A stretch of DNA of 64,000 nt from Brachybacterium massiliense (GCF_900184245.1 NZ_FXXB01000008.1:868001-932000), one strand, 5' to 3'. Shown: positions 1-8,560, numbered from the stretch's first letter. A program made the numbers and translations. The notes: generated by a model from the sequence alone, not told the origin.

Positions 1-492
1 GCTGATCAGGGCGCTGAGCGCCGCGCCGACGGCGATGCCCACCAGCACGAAGCGGTTGTCGACGGCGCTGCCCGTGCCGCGTCGGCCCGCACCGGCGGCG
101 GCGAGGGTCACCGCGGCGGCCAGCAGCCCGCCGCCGAGCGCGCACCAGAACACCGTCGCGCCCGAGGCGCGGAGCACGGCGATCGCGATCACGGCGCCGG
201 CGGAGGCGCCGAGGGTCACGCCGATCACGTCGGGGCTCGCGAGCGGGTTGCGCAGCAGGGTCTGGAAGACGGTGCCGGAGAGCCCGAAGGAGATCCCGGC
301 GAGGATCGCGACGGCGACGGTGGGCAGGCGCGAGTCCATCACGATGAAGGAGATGCCCGGGATCTGCTCGCCCAGGAGCACCGCGAGGGCGTCGCCCGGT
401 GCCACCACGGGGGTGCCCAGCAGCACACCGGCCACGGCCGCGATGAGCAGCAGCGCGCCGAGGCACAGCAGGGAGATTCGCGCGCGGTTCAT
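1..492 (-). CDS. FecCD-family siderophore ABC permease (3' end cut by window)
   Basis: Second membrane subunit of an iron-siderophore importer, moving ferric chelates across the cytoplasmic membrane together with the next gene. The visible 164 residues start MNRARISLLC and carry hydrophobic helices plus the FecCD-type stretch RLPTVAVAILAGISFGLSG and QTLLRNPLASPDVIG, closely parallel to the RNPLADPGILG motif of its neighbour. The start codon overlaps the stop of the upstream permease gene by 4 bases (ATGA), so the two are translationally coupled. The gene runs off the left edge, so the C-terminal half and any following ATPase gene are not visible. Family assignment is firm; substrate is unknown. 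Confidence 0.9.
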   Translation of the reverse strand, partial: MNRARISLLCLGALLLIAAVAGVLLGTPVVAPGDALAVLLGEQIPGISFIVMDSRLPTVAVAILAGISFGLSGTVFQTLLRNPLASPDVIGVTLGASAGAVIAIAVLRASGATVFWCALGGGLLAAAVTLAAAGAGRRGTGSAVDNRFVLVGIAVGAALSALIS

Positions 493-1484
493 AGCCCCGC
501 CTGCCGGCGGGAGCGGATCAGCACGATGAACACGGGCACGCCGATCAGGGCGGTCATCACGCCCACCTGCACCTCGGCGGGCGGGGCGATGACGCGGCCG
601 ATCACGTCGGCCAGCAGGATCAGCACGGGCCCGGCCAGCAGCGTGAGCGGAATGATGCGCCGGTAGTCGCCGCCCACCAGCAGCCGGGCGGCATGGGGGA
701 CGACCAGGCCGAGGAAGCCGATCGGGCCGGCGAGCGCGACGGCCGCCCCGCACAGCAGCACGATCGCGATGCCGAGCAGCACCCGAGCGGCGGTGACGTT
801 GACGCCGAGCCCCACGGCGGCGTCGTCCCCGAGGGAGAGGGCGTTGAGGGTGGGCGCGGCCAGCAGCACGAGCAGCACGCCGGCGGCCATGAAGGTGCCC
901 ACGGTGGCGACCTCGCCGAGGCTGCGGGCGCCGAGCGTGCCCACCTGCCAGAAGCGCATCCGGTCCAGCGAGGCCTGGTCCAGCAGCACCAGGGCGTTGA
1001 TCACCGAGCCGAGCCCGGCGGTGACCGCGGCGCCGGCCAGGGCGAGCTTGACCGGGGTGGCGCCGTCCCGGCCGAGGGAGGAGACGGCGTAGACCGCGAC
1101 GGTGCCGAGCGCGGCGCCCACGAAGGCGAAGAGCATGAACTCGGTGACCGAGGAGATCGACAGCAGGTAGATGGCGGTGACCACGGCCGCGGCGGCGCCC
1201 GCGTTCAGCCCCAGGATCCCGGGATCGGCCAGCGGGTTGCGGGTCATGCCCTGCATCGCGGCACCGGCCACGGCGAGGGAGGCGCCCACGGCGATGCCGG
1301 CGACGGTGCGCTCGAGGCGGGCATGGATCACCACGTGGTCCGCCTGCGCGGCGTCGAAGCGCACGAGCGCCTCCCACACCGTGGCGGGGTCGACGGCGCG
1401 CGCCCCGACCAGGAGGGAGAGCCCTCCCGCCACCGCCAGGGCGAGGACCCCGGCGGTGAGGGCGAGCAGGGGCGGACGACCCAC
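489..1484 (-). CDS. FecCD-family siderophore ABC permease
   Basis: Integral membrane subunit (331 aa, about 9-10 helices by eye) of a BtuC/FecCD-type importer for iron-siderophore complexes. It has the family segments LERTVAGIAVGASLAVAGA, MQGMTRNPLADPGILG, and near the C terminus GPIGFLGLVVPHAARLL, the region that contacts the ATPase. Length matches the family norm (about 330-350 aa). It begins 1 base after the stop of the binding-protein gene and ends in an ATGA overlap with the second permease, so all three form one minus-strand operon. An IdeR-like box upstream of the first gene implies iron repression. The exact siderophore cannot be told from the sequence. Confidence 0.93.
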   Translation of the reverse strand: MGRPPLLALTAGVLALAVAGGLSLLVGARAVDPATVWEALVRFDAAQADHVVIHARLERTVAGIAVGASLAVAGAAMQGMTRNPLADPGILGLNAGAAAAVVTAIYLLSISSVTEFMLFAFVGAALGTVAVYAVSSLGRDGATPVKLALAGAAVTAGLGSVINALVLLDQASLDRMRFWQVGTLGARSLGEVATVGTFMAAGVLLVLLAAPTLNALSLGDDAAVGLGVNVTAARVLLGIAIVLLCGAAVALAGPIGFLGLVVPHAARLLVGGDYRRIIPLTLLAGPVLILLADVIGRVIAPPAEVQVGVMTALIGVPVFIVLIRSRRQAGL

Positions 1485-1485
1485 C

Positions 1486-2529
1486 TCAGGCCCGGGCGGC
1501 CTGGACCGCGTCCAGCACGGAGGGGACGACGTTCTCGATCGCCCAGGGCAGGCTCAGCGCGCTCGCGGCGGAGACCGACAGGGTCAGGTGGTCGTCGTCG
1601 GTGATCACCAGCGCGCCGCTGGCCACGGCGGGGATCTGCGCGAACAGCGGGTTGTCCTGGAAGCTCTCGACGGTGTCCCCCGCGGCGCCCCAGGTGTAGA
1701 GGATGTCGCTGACCAGCTCGTCGGACCGCTCGGCGGACCAGGAGAAGGCGAAGGTGCTCTCGTCCTCGGTGTTCTCGGTGACCACCTCGGCCTGGGTCAT
1801 GCCGAGCGCGGTGAAGAAGCGGGGGCGGGTGTCCCCGGCGGTGTAGATGTTGATCGAGTCGTCGGAGAGGCCGAGGGTCCCTGCGATGAAGGTGGACTCC
1901 TTGACCTCAGGGTTGTCCTCGCCCACGGCGGCGAGCTGCGCGGTGACGTCCTCGATGATCTGCTCGGCCTCGGCGGAGCGGCCGGTGGCGGCGCCGATCA
2001 CGCTCAGGGTGTCCTGCCAGGAGGAGGTGTAGTTCGGGGAGACCGGGCCGATGGTGGGGGCGATCCGGGTGAGCTGGTCGTAGTCGTCCTGGGCCAGGCC
2101 CGAGTAGGCGGCGACGATCAGGTCGGGGGTCAGCGCTGCGATCTCGTCGACGTTGACGCCGTCGTTCTCCGAGTAGGTGGTGGGGGCGTTCTCGCCGCCC
2201 CAGCCGGCGCCGAGCTCCTCGAGCGCGGAGTCGATCCAGTCGGTCGAGCTGTTGTCGTTGCCTCCCCATTCGATCAGGGGCATGCCCACGGGCACGATCC
2301 CCAGGGCGAGGACGCTGTCGGCGTTGACCCAGGAGACGGTGGCGATGCGCAGCGGTTCCTCGGCGATCTCGGTGGTCCCGTAGAGGTGCTCGACGGTGGT
2401 CGGGAAAGCGCCGGGCTCCGCGGAGCCTGCCGTGGCGGGCTGGCCGGTGTCCTCGGAGCCTCCGCAGGAGGCCAGGACGGGGGCGGTCAGCAGGGGCAGC
2501 GCGATCAGTGCGCGGCGCGAGAACTTCAC
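1486..2529 (-). CDS. Iron-siderophore ABC transporter substrate-binding lipoprotein
   Basis: Extracellular lipid-anchored receptor (347 aa) that captures ferric siderophore and feeds the two FecCD permeases encoded just downstream. I start it at the GTG at 2529, preceded by GAGGAGA at proper spacing, although the frame is open further upstream. The N terminus KFSRRALIALPLLTAPVLASCGG has a twin arginine and a lipobox LASC, so it is exported and lipid-modified. The body is of the PBP fold III (FecB/FhuD) type, with segments such as DEIAALTPDLIVAAYSGL and YDQLTRIAPTI that are typical of siderophore receptors. First gene of the operon; IdeR-type regulation is inferred from the box about 110 bases upstream. 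Confidence 0.93.
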   Translation of the reverse strand: MKFSRRALIALPLLTAPVLASCGGSEDTGQPATAGSAEPGAFPTTVEHLYGTTEIAEEPLRIATVSWVNADSVLALGIVPVGMPLIEWGGNDNSSTDWIDSALEELGAGWGGENAPTTYSENDGVNVDEIAALTPDLIVAAYSGLAQDDYDQLTRIAPTIGPVSPNYTSSWQDTLSVIGAATGRSAEAEQIIEDVTAQLAAVGEDNPEVKESTFIAGTLGLSDDSINIYTAGDTRPRFFTALGMTQAEVVTENTEDESTFAFSWSAERSDELVSDILYTWGAAGDTVESFQDNPLFAQIPAVASGALVITDDDHLTLSVSAASALSLPWAIENVVPSVLDAVQAARA

Positions 2530-2997
2530 GGGGTCTCCTCGAGGGATGGTGGGCCGGCCGGGTTCCAGCCGCCGACGTGGCGGGCGCTGCACGGCGCAGA
2601 GGGGACTGCGCGAGGCCGCGGGGACCGTACGGAACAGTAAGGCGAGCCTGACCTTATTGCGCAAGCCCGGTGGAGCGCAATTGCCTCTCCACGATCCGGC
2701 GGTCGCCCGATGCCTCGCGACGCCCTGATCAGGCGCTCGTCAGTCGCCCACCGGACACGTGGCGGCCCCAGATGGGATGCAGGTCACGTCAAGCCCGGGA
2801 GTGAGCGCACCCCCACGAGACCTCCGCCACCGCCGTGTTGCTCCTCGTTCACCTGTAGTTCACGTTGATATAGTCGCGAGGCTCTGGCCCTGGCGACGTG
2901 ACGCAGCGGCCGGTGCGCACCCGTTCACCCCGGCCCACCCCGAGAGACAGACAGCCGGTGACCGAGCCCGGTCCCGCCGACATCATCAGGAGGACGG
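2530..2997. other. Divergent intergenic region, iron operon / wall-polymer cluster
   Basis: 468 bases without a convincing gene separate the divergent siderophore operon and the galactofuranosyltransferase gene. Its left part holds the IdeR-like box; the right part has the locally AT-richer stretch around 2858-2872 (including TTGATATAG), a possible promoter region for the plus-strand cluster, and ends with the strong ribosome site AGGAGG before the ATG at 2998. I see nothing else. Confidence 0.5.
2638..2656. promoter_or_regulatory. DtxR/IdeR-type iron box
   Basis: The 19-mer TAAGGCGAGCCTGACCTTA is a near-palindrome matching the DtxR/IdeR consensus TWAGGTWAGSCTWACCTWA at 16 of 19 positions. 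It lies 109 bases upstream of the GTG start of the siderophore-binding-protein gene, a sensible place for a repressor to block that promoter when iron is replete. The match is read directly; the regulation is inferred from the known family. Confidence 0.75.
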
Positions 2998-4731
2998 ATG
3001 CAGGACGCTTCCCGCGGCCGTCCACCCGGCGCAGCGGCGCCGCAGGGTGACCCGTCGGCCGGAGCGCCGCAGGGCGACTCGTCGGCCGAGGCGCCGCGCA
3101 CGGTCCTCCAGGCCTCCGACCCCACCGCGACCCCCGCGATCTGGGGCGAGGCCTTCCCCGTCGCCGTCTGGCGCACCGTGCTGGGCGAGCGCCCGGTGGC
3201 CGTGAGCTGCGAGGGCGAGGGCGCCTTGCTGCACGGCGCGCGCGAGGGCCGCGCCGTCCGCCTCGGCACGCTGCCCGTCGGCGGCCGGATCCTCACCCCG
3301 GCGGAGCGCGCGCTGGAGTGGCTCTGGGTCGAGGGGGCGCACGGACCGGTCACCTGGAGCATCGCCGAGCAGGTCACCCTCCCCCCGGTCACGGTGGTGG
3401 TGCCCACCTTCCGCCGTGAGCGGGATGCCCTGGCCCAGGTGCGCCGTTTCCTGGCGATGGAGACCGTGACCCGCGTGGTGGTGGTGGATCAGGGCGGCAC
3501 CCTCGAGGCGATGCCCTCGTTCCGGGCGCTGCAGGCCGCGCATGAGGAGCTCCATCTGGTCTCGCAGTCGAACCTGGGCGGCTCCGGCGGGTATGCGCGG
3601 GGCATGCTCGAGGCCGCGAGCGATCCGGGCGCGGCGATCCTGCTCTCGGACGATGACGCGGTGCTCTCGGCCGAGTCGCTGCACCGGATGGTCACCTATC
3701 AGGCCCTCGCCGCGCGCCCCACCATCCTCGGCACCCCGCTGTTCTCCGCCCATCGCCCCTCCCGGCTGCTCACCCACACCGAGGCGGTGCGGCCGGGCTT
3801 CTTCCAGTGGGCCGCGGCCGACGGGATGCGCCGGGCGGCGGACCTCGAGGGCACCACCCCCGAGCGGTGGACCTTCCTGGCCCTGCACGAGCAGGCGAAC
3901 TACACCGGCTGGTGGGGCACCCTGCTGCCGCCGAGGACCCCGCAGCTGCTCGGCCTGCCCGTACCGCTGTTCCTGAAGTGGGACGACGCCGAGTACGGGC
4001 TGCGCGCGACGGCGCACGGCCTCGACCACGCCGTGCTGCCCGGCACCGCCGTGCACCATCCGCCGTGGACGGCGTACCGCACCCAGATGTCCTGGACCGC
4101 GCGGGTGCTGCACCGCAACCGGCTCGCGGTCGCCGCCGCCTACGGCGTGGGACGGGGCGTGATCGGGTCCTCGCTGATCCATCAGCTCAAGCACATCCTG
4201 GCCGGGCACCTGCTGACCGCCGAGCTGTGGGAGTCGGGGATCGAGGCCGTCCGTGCCGGGCCCGAGGCGTGGATGGGGCAGGACCTGCGCACCGTGCGCG
4301 CCGAGAGCACCGAGGTGCTGCGGCGCTGGCACGGCGAGCACGATGCCCTCGCCCCGCCCGAGGCGACTCACCGCGCACCGCTGCCCCTGCCGCGCGCCCT
4401 GGCCCGCGCCGCGGCACGGATGCTGCTGCCGGACCGGGCCCCGCGCGTGGTGCTCGAGGTGCCCGCGCCGCGGGTGCACTGGCGCACCACCCTGGGCGGC
4501 GACGTGCTGCGCATCACCGATGCGGCGGGCGCGGTGGAGAGCGCCATGACCGTGCGGGGCTCCGCGATGCGGCATGCGCTGGGGCGCACCCTGCGCTCGC
4601 ATGCACAGCTGGCCAGGAGCTGGGGCGCGCTGCGCGAGCGGTATCGCGCGGCCCTCCCCCAGCACACCACCGCCGCCTCCTGGACCGCGCTGTTCGAGGC
4701 GGCCAGCGACGACACGACAGAGAGGATCTGA
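2998..4731 (+). CDS. GlfT2-like galactofuranosyltransferase (GT2)
   Basis: Predicted cytoplasmic-face glycosyltransferase (577 aa) that would add galactofuranose or a related sugar to a lipid-linked wall polymer. After an N-terminal beta-rich domain (to about residue 125) comes a GT-A domain: TVVVPTFRRERDAL, then SNLGGSGGYARGML, a metal-binding DDD in LLSDDDAVLS (about residues 220-222), WDDAEYGLRA (about 328-337, the position of the catalytic base in mycobacterial GlfT2), and a histidine in VHHPPW. This motif series and the N-terminal domain are characteristic of GlfT2 (637 aa in mycobacteria). An AGGAGG site supports the ATG at 2998. The next gene starts 2 bases after its stop, linking it to teichoic-acid-type polymer synthesis. 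Donor sugar is inferred, not proven. Confidence 0.82.
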   Translation: MQDASRGRPPGAAAPQGDPSAGAPQGDSSAEAPRTVLQASDPTATPAIWGEAFPVAVWRTVLGERPVAVSCEGEGALLHGAREGRAVRLGTLPVGGRILTPAERALEWLWVEGAHGPVTWSIAEQVTLPPVTVVVPTFRRERDALAQVRRFLAMETVTRVVVVDQGGTLEAMPSFRALQAAHEELHLVSQSNLGGSGGYARGMLEAASDPGAAILLSDDDAVLSAESLHRMVTYQALAARPTILGTPLFSAHRPSRLLTHTEAVRPGFFQWAAADGMRRAADLEGTTPERWTFLALHEQANYTGWWGTLLPPRTPQLLGLPVPLFLKWDDAEYGLRATAHGLDHAVLPGTAVHHPPWTAYRTQMSWTARVLHRNRLAVAAAYGVGRGVIGSSLIHQLKHILAGHLLTAELWESGIEAVRAGPEAWMGQDLRTVRAESTEVLRRWHGEHDALAPPEATHRAPLPLPRALARAAARMLLPDRAPRVVLEVPAPRVHWRTTLGGDVLRITDAAGAVESAMTVRGSAMRHALGRTLRSHAQLARSWGALRERYRAALPQHTTAASWTALFEAASDDTTERI

Positions 4732-4733
4732 CG

Positions 4734-5981
4734 ATGCCGGCACGCGGGAACGCGCTCAGGCGCCGGGTGCGCAGCACCGGCGGGAAGCTGCTGCGGCGGC
4801 TGCGTCTGCTGCCGGGCGGCATGCCCGACGGCATCGGGGACGACGCCGCCCTGCAGGACGCGACCCTCGAGGGCGAGGTGGTGGTCTACTTCCCGGACAC
4901 CACCGACAGCCTCTACCAGCTGCGCAGCTGGTACGGGCCCCTGCGCGAGCTCCATCGCGCCCAGGGCGTGACCGTGGTGTGCATGGACTCCCGCACCGCC
5001 CAGGCGATCCGCGAGGAGCTCGGGGTGCCGGTGGTGACGATCGCCCTGGACGCCACGCTCGATGCGATCATCCTGCGCAGCGGCACCAAGCTCGTGCTGT
5101 ACGTGAACTACAACCCGCTGAACACCGCCGCGCTGCGCTCCCGCTCCGCGATCCACGTCTCGCTGCTGCACGGCGACTCGGACAAGGTGGTCTCGGTCTC
5201 CAACCAGATCAAGGCCTACGACTACTCCTTCGTGGCCGGGCAGGCGGCGATCGACCGGCTCGAGCGGTACACCACCCTGTTCGACGCGGCCTCCCGCTGC
5301 ATCCCGGTGGGCCGCCCCTCCCTGGACACCGACCGGCAGGACATCGCGCCCCGCGAGGGCACCCGGCCGACGGTGCTCTACGCGCCCACCTGGGAGGGCG
5401 GGCAGGCCTCGGCCGCGTACAGCTCGCTGCCCAGCCACGGCACGCGGATCGTGCGCTCCCTGCGCGAGGCGGGGCTCGAGGTGATCTACCGTCCCCACCC
5501 GCTGACCGGGGTGAGGGTCCCGGAGGTGGGCGAGGCCGATGCGGAGCTGCGCCGGATGCTCGAGGCGGGCGGCGGCGTGGTCAGCACGGACCGCCCCGTG
5601 CTGCAGGACTTCGCCGAGGCGGATCTCATCCTGTGCGATGTCTCCGCGATCGCCAACGAGTGGCTCCCCACCGGCAAGCCCCTGATCATCACCAGCCCCT
5701 CCGACCCGCGCACGAGGGATGCAGCCACCGCCCTGCTCGAGACGGTGCCGCGCCTGAGCGAGGCGGAGGCCCACCGGGCCGGGGAGATCGCCCGCGCCCA
5801 GATCGAGCACGACCCCCAGCGTGAGCAGCGCCTCGAGCTGATCGAGTACTACCTGGGCGATGTCACCCCGGGGCACTCCCTCGCACGCTTCCTGGAGGCC
5901 TGCGCGCGCCTGTCCCGCAAGCGCGACGAGCTGTGGCGGCGCCTGCAGGAGAACGAGGCGCCCGCTCACGATGCGGGCTGA
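4734..5981 (+). CDS. CDP-glycerol glycerophosphotransferase family protein (TagF/TarL-like)
   Basis: Peripheral membrane transferase (415 aa) predicted to add glycerol- or ribitol-phosphate units from a CDP-activated donor to a wall polymer. It has the two histidine motifs of the family: SLLHGDSDK (about residue 145) and YRPHPLTG (about 255), plus the YAPTWEGG segment and the C-terminal DLILCDVSAIANEWL stretch that contributes donor-binding residues. There is no membrane-spanning region, unlike the second copy at 9685-11445. I chose the ATG at 4734, two bases after the preceding stop; the frame is open far upstream only because of the GC bias. CDP-ribitol genes directly downstream suggest ribitol-phosphate as one donor. 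Confidence 0.88.
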   Translation: MPARGNALRRRVRSTGGKLLRRLRLLPGGMPDGIGDDAALQDATLEGEVVVYFPDTTDSLYQLRSWYGPLRELHRAQGVTVVCMDSRTAQAIREELGVPVVTIALDATLDAIILRSGTKLVLYVNYNPLNTAALRSRSAIHVSLLHGDSDKVVSVSNQIKAYDYSFVAGQAAIDRLERYTTLFDAASRCIPVGRPSLDTDRQDIAPREGTRPTVLYAPTWEGGQASAAYSSLPSHGTRIVRSLREAGLEVIYRPHPLTGVRVPEVGEADAELRRMLEAGGGVVSTDRPVLQDFAEADLILCDVSAIANEWLPTGKPLIITSPSDPRTRDAATALLETVPRLSEAEAHRAGEIARAQIEHDPQREQRLELIEYYLGDVTPGHSLARFLEACARLSRKRDELWRRLQENEAPAHDAG

Positions 5982-6156
5982 GCCTCCCCGCTCGCGCGAC
6001 GCCCCGGAGGGGGCGCTGCGCGGATCCGCTCCGCACGACTTGTACAGTGAACGCCACGCGTCACCCAGGTGACATCCAGATGAATTCGACGGATGCGGTG
6101 CAGCGTGGCGCACCCCGCCATCGCCGCGCCGCCGACCCGCACGAAGGAAGCTCTCC

Positions 6157-6843
6157 ATGTACTCACTCATCCTCCTCAACGGCGGGATAGGCAGCCGCAC
6201 GGGCGCGAATCAGCCCAAGCAGCTGCTGAAGCTCCGTGGCATCCCGATCCTGGTCTACGCCCTGGTGACCGCGGATCGGGTTGAGCAGATCTCGCAGATC
6301 GTCGTGAACTACCCGCCCGACTGGCGCGAGCAGGTCGAGGAGGTGCTCGCCGCCTACGCGATCTCCACCCCGGTCACGCTCGTGGAGGCGGGCAGCTCCC
6401 GGCACTCCTCGGTCGCCGCGATGCTGCCCCACTGCACCAACGATGACGTGATCATCCACGAGTCCGCCCGCCCGCTGGTGCGCGAGCGCGACTTCCAGAA
6501 CCTCATCGACTCCGAGCACCGCAACGTGTCGCTGATGTCGGAGATCTCCTTCACGGTGGCGCCGGTGGATCCGGAGACCTCCGCGGTGACCGGCTCGCTC
6601 GAGCGGGACCGTCTGCGCAACGTGCAGCTGCCCCAGAAGTTCTCGAAGTCCGATCTCCAGGCCGCGCACGACCGCGCCGTGGAGCAGGGCGTCGAGTTCA
6701 CCGAGGACGCCACGCTGGTGGCCGACAGCGGGTTCCCCGTCCACTTCATCGACGGCTCGGATGAGAACTTCAAGGTCACCACGAAGACGGATCTCAAGAT
6801 GGCAGGGTTCCTCCTGCGACCCGAGGAGGGCGACGATGAGTAA
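6157..6843 (+). CDS. IspD/TarI-family cytidylyltransferase, probable ribitol-5-phosphate cytidylyltransferase
   Basis: Predicted to condense CTP with a polyol phosphate to a CDP-activated donor (228 aa). The N terminus MYSLILLNGGIGSRTG followed by QPKQLLKLRGIP is the nucleotide-binding loop of IspD/TarI proteins; IIHESARPLV corresponds to the HDAARP segment, and a C-terminal FKVTTKTDLKMA matches the family's KIT-x-DL motif. A GAAGGAAG ribosome site precedes the ATG. It overlaps the following SDR gene by 8 bases. In Haemophilus Bcs1/Acs1 the same two activities are fused in one protein that makes CDP-ribitol from ribulose-5-phosphate. Context therefore favours TarI over the isoprenoid enzyme IspD; the substrate remains inferred. 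Confidence 0.82.
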   Translation: MYSLILLNGGIGSRTGANQPKQLLKLRGIPILVYALVTADRVEQISQIVVNYPPDWREQVEEVLAAYAISTPVTLVEAGSSRHSSVAAMLPHCTNDDVIIHESARPLVRERDFQNLIDSEHRNVSLMSEISFTVAPVDPETSAVTGSLERDRLRNVQLPQKFSKSDLQAAHDRAVEQGVEFTEDATLVADSGFPVHFIDGSDENFKVTTKTDLKMAGFLLRPEEGDDE

Positions 6844-7543
6844 GACCGCACTCGTGACCGGTGCGTCGCGAGGCATCGGCCTCGAGACCCCCCGCCGCTT
6901 CATCCTCAACCACGACGAGATCACCACCGTGGTGATGTTCGCGCGTGACTCCGAGGACTTCGACGAGAACGTCGCCGCCCTGGAGGCCGAGCTGCCGATC
7001 GGTCGCCGCCTGGTGCCCTACCGGGTCGACGTGGGAGACCGCTCGGCGCTGAAGAAGGCCGTCAAGCAGGCCTACGACGAGGTCGGCAACATCGACATCC
7101 TGGTCAACAACGCCGGGTACACGAACCCGGTGCCGCTGCAGCAGGTCAAGATGTCCGACTTCGAGAAGACGATGAACGTGAACCTCTACGGTCCGTTCAC
7201 GATCGTCAAGACGCTGCTGAACCGCGGCAACCGCTTCGACCTCATCGTCAACATCGCCTCGACCGCCGGCATCAACGGCCGCTCGGGCTGGCTCACCTAC
7301 TCGGCCTCCAAGGCCGCGGTGATCAACATGAGCCAGGTGATGCGCGAGGAGCTGTCGATCTACGGCACGCGCGTGGTGTGCCTGTCCCCCGGTCGCACCG
7401 CGACCGCGCTGCGCCGCACGCTCGCGCCCGAGGAGGACCCGAGCACGATCATGCAGCCCGAGCATGTCGCCCAGGTCATCTACACGCTGTGCTCCCCCGT
7501 GGGTCGCTTCATCGACTCCGAGAACATCGTCGTGCGCCAATGA
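6836..7543 (+). CDS. SDR oxidoreductase, probable ribulose-5-phosphate reductase partner of TarI
   Basis: Classical short-chain dehydrogenase (235 aa) with the NAD(P) motif TGASRGIG (residues 8-15), NNAG (91-94), and the catalytic triad Ser142, Tyr155 and Lys159 (YSASK). The start at 6836 lies within the end of the cytidylyltransferase gene (8-base overlap), so the two proteins are probably made in step. By analogy with the C-terminal half of Haemophilus Bcs1 it would reduce ribulose-5-phosphate to ribitol-5-phosphate. Firmicute TarJ, which does the same job, belongs to the unrelated medium-chain (zinc) family. Family and catalytic residues are certain; the substrate follows from context. Confidence 0.85.
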   Translation: MSKTALVTGASRGIGLETPRRFILNHDEITTVVMFARDSEDFDENVAALEAELPIGRRLVPYRVDVGDRSALKKAVKQAYDEVGNIDILVNNAGYTNPVPLQQVKMSDFEKTMNVNLYGPFTIVKTLLNRGNRFDLIVNIASTAGINGRSGWLTYSASKAAVINMSQVMREELSIYGTRVVCLSPGRTATALRRTLAPEEDPSTIMQPEHVAQVIYTLCSPVGRFIDSENIVVRQ

Positions 7544-7567
7544 GCTGAGGCCTCGCGCCGACGCCGC

Positions 7568-7616
7568 ACGCAAGAGGGCGTGCCCCGATCGAGGATCGGG
7601 GCACGCCCTCTTGCGT
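7568..7616. terminator. Bidirectional terminator hairpin
   Basis: A perfect 23-bp inverted repeat (arms 7568-7590 and 7594-7616, loop GAG) lies between the convergent SDR and TagH-like genes. It lacks a long T-run, as usual in high-GC actinobacteria. It can serve both strands. Confidence 0.85.
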
Positions 7617-7696
7617 GGGTCCGGGGAAGGCGGCGCGGGACCGGACAGCGGTGACGGGCGGCAGGGCCGACGGCGCGGCCAGCCGCTCCCCACAGT

Positions 7697-8560
7697 TCAG
7701 CCTGCGGCCTTCGCCTTCTTCTTCGCGTCCACGAAGGTCTTGTAGGCGCCGCACACCTCGGCCGGGTCGCCGTCCATCACGAGCTTGCCGTCATGGATCC
7801 ACAGCACACGCGTGCACATGCTCTTGACCGTCGCCAGGGAGTGGCTGACCAGGAACACGGTCCCGGCGGACTTCCGGATCTCGTCCATCCGCGCCTTGCT
7901 CTTGGCCCGGAAGTGGGCATCGCCGGTGGCGAGGGCCTCGTCGATCATCAGGATGTCCGGCACCGCGGAGGCGGAGATCGCGAAGCGCAGGCGGGCGCCC
8001 ATGCCGGAGGAGTAGGCCTTCATCGGCAGGTTCACGAACTCGCCGATCTCGGCGAAATCGACGATCTCCTGGAAGCGCTCCTTGACCTGCTTGGTCGTCA
8101 GGCCCAGCGCGAGGGCGCCGATCATGATGTTGCGCTCGCCGCTGAGGTCCTTCATGAGCACGGCGTTGACACCGAGCAGAGCCGGGTTGCTGGCCACGTG
8201 GACGGTGCCCGAGACGGGTGGGATCAGCCCGGCGATGGCGCGCAGCAGGGTCGACTTCCCCGAGCCGTTCTCGCCGATGATGCCGATCGCCTCACCGTGG
8301 CGCGCCGCGAAGGTGACGCCCCGGATCGCCTTGACCTCGCGCACCGGGGGCTGCTTCGCCCCCCGCCGCGCGAGCCTGCCCAGCACGCCCCAGTCGCGGC
8401 CCGGGCCGTGCCCCACCTTCTTCGCGCCGAAGACGCGATAGGACACGTGCAGATCGTTGACCATCAGGGAGAGATGCTCGGAGGGGACCTCGATCACCGG
8501 GGTGGTGTCGAGATCCTCTTCGTCGACCTCGAAGTCGATCTCCTTGTCGGCGTCAGTCAC
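7697..8560 (-). CDS. TagH-like teichoic acid/polysaccharide exporter ATPase
   Basis: ATP-binding subunit (287 aa) of an ABC exporter that flips lipid-linked wall polymer outward, powering the TagG-like permease encoded upstream. Walker A GENGSGKST (96-104), signature YSSGMGARLRFAI (183-195), Walker B ILMIDEAL (203-210) and the H-loop histidine (240) are all present. The SSGM-A-RL signature is diagnostic of the TagH/Wzt/KpsT group. A 35-residue acidic N-terminal tail precedes the fold. The C-terminal carbohydrate-binding extension of some Wzt proteins is absent. Its ATG overlaps the end of the permease gene by 8 bases. It ends before a strong bidirectional hairpin. Confidence 0.94.
   Translation of the reverse strand: MTDADKEIDFEVDEEDLDTTPVIEVPSEHLSLMVNDLHVSYRVFGAKKVGHGPGRDWGVLGRLARRGAKQPPVREVKAIRGVTFAARHGEAIGIIGENGSGKSTLLRAIAGLIPPVSGTVHVASNPALLGVNAVLMKDLSGERNIMIGALALGLTTKQVKERFQEIVDFAEIGEFVNLPMKAYSSGMGARLRFAISASAVPDILMIDEALATGDAHFRAKSKARMDEIRKSAGTVFLVSHSLATVKSMCTRVLWIHDGKLVMDGDPAEVCGAYKTFVDAKKKAKAAG

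Noticed and set aside
3807..4733. Very long open frame joining the galactofuranosyltransferase region to the CDP-glycerol transferase gene
   Set aside because: Upstream of the ATG at 4734 the translation is Arg/Pro/Ala-rich shadow of the other gene; the family N terminus begins at 4734.
2986..4743. Long minus-strand open frames opposite the glycosyltransferase, lacZ and other genes
   Set aside because: They are the usual antisense frames of GC-rich genes, composed of Gly, Arg, His and Gln-rich sequence with no motif.
6157..6843. IspD (isoprenoid synthesis) rather than TarI-type
   Set aside because: The partner SDR gene overlaps it and the surroundings are wall-polymer genes; no ispF is adjacent. 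IspD is not strictly excluded.
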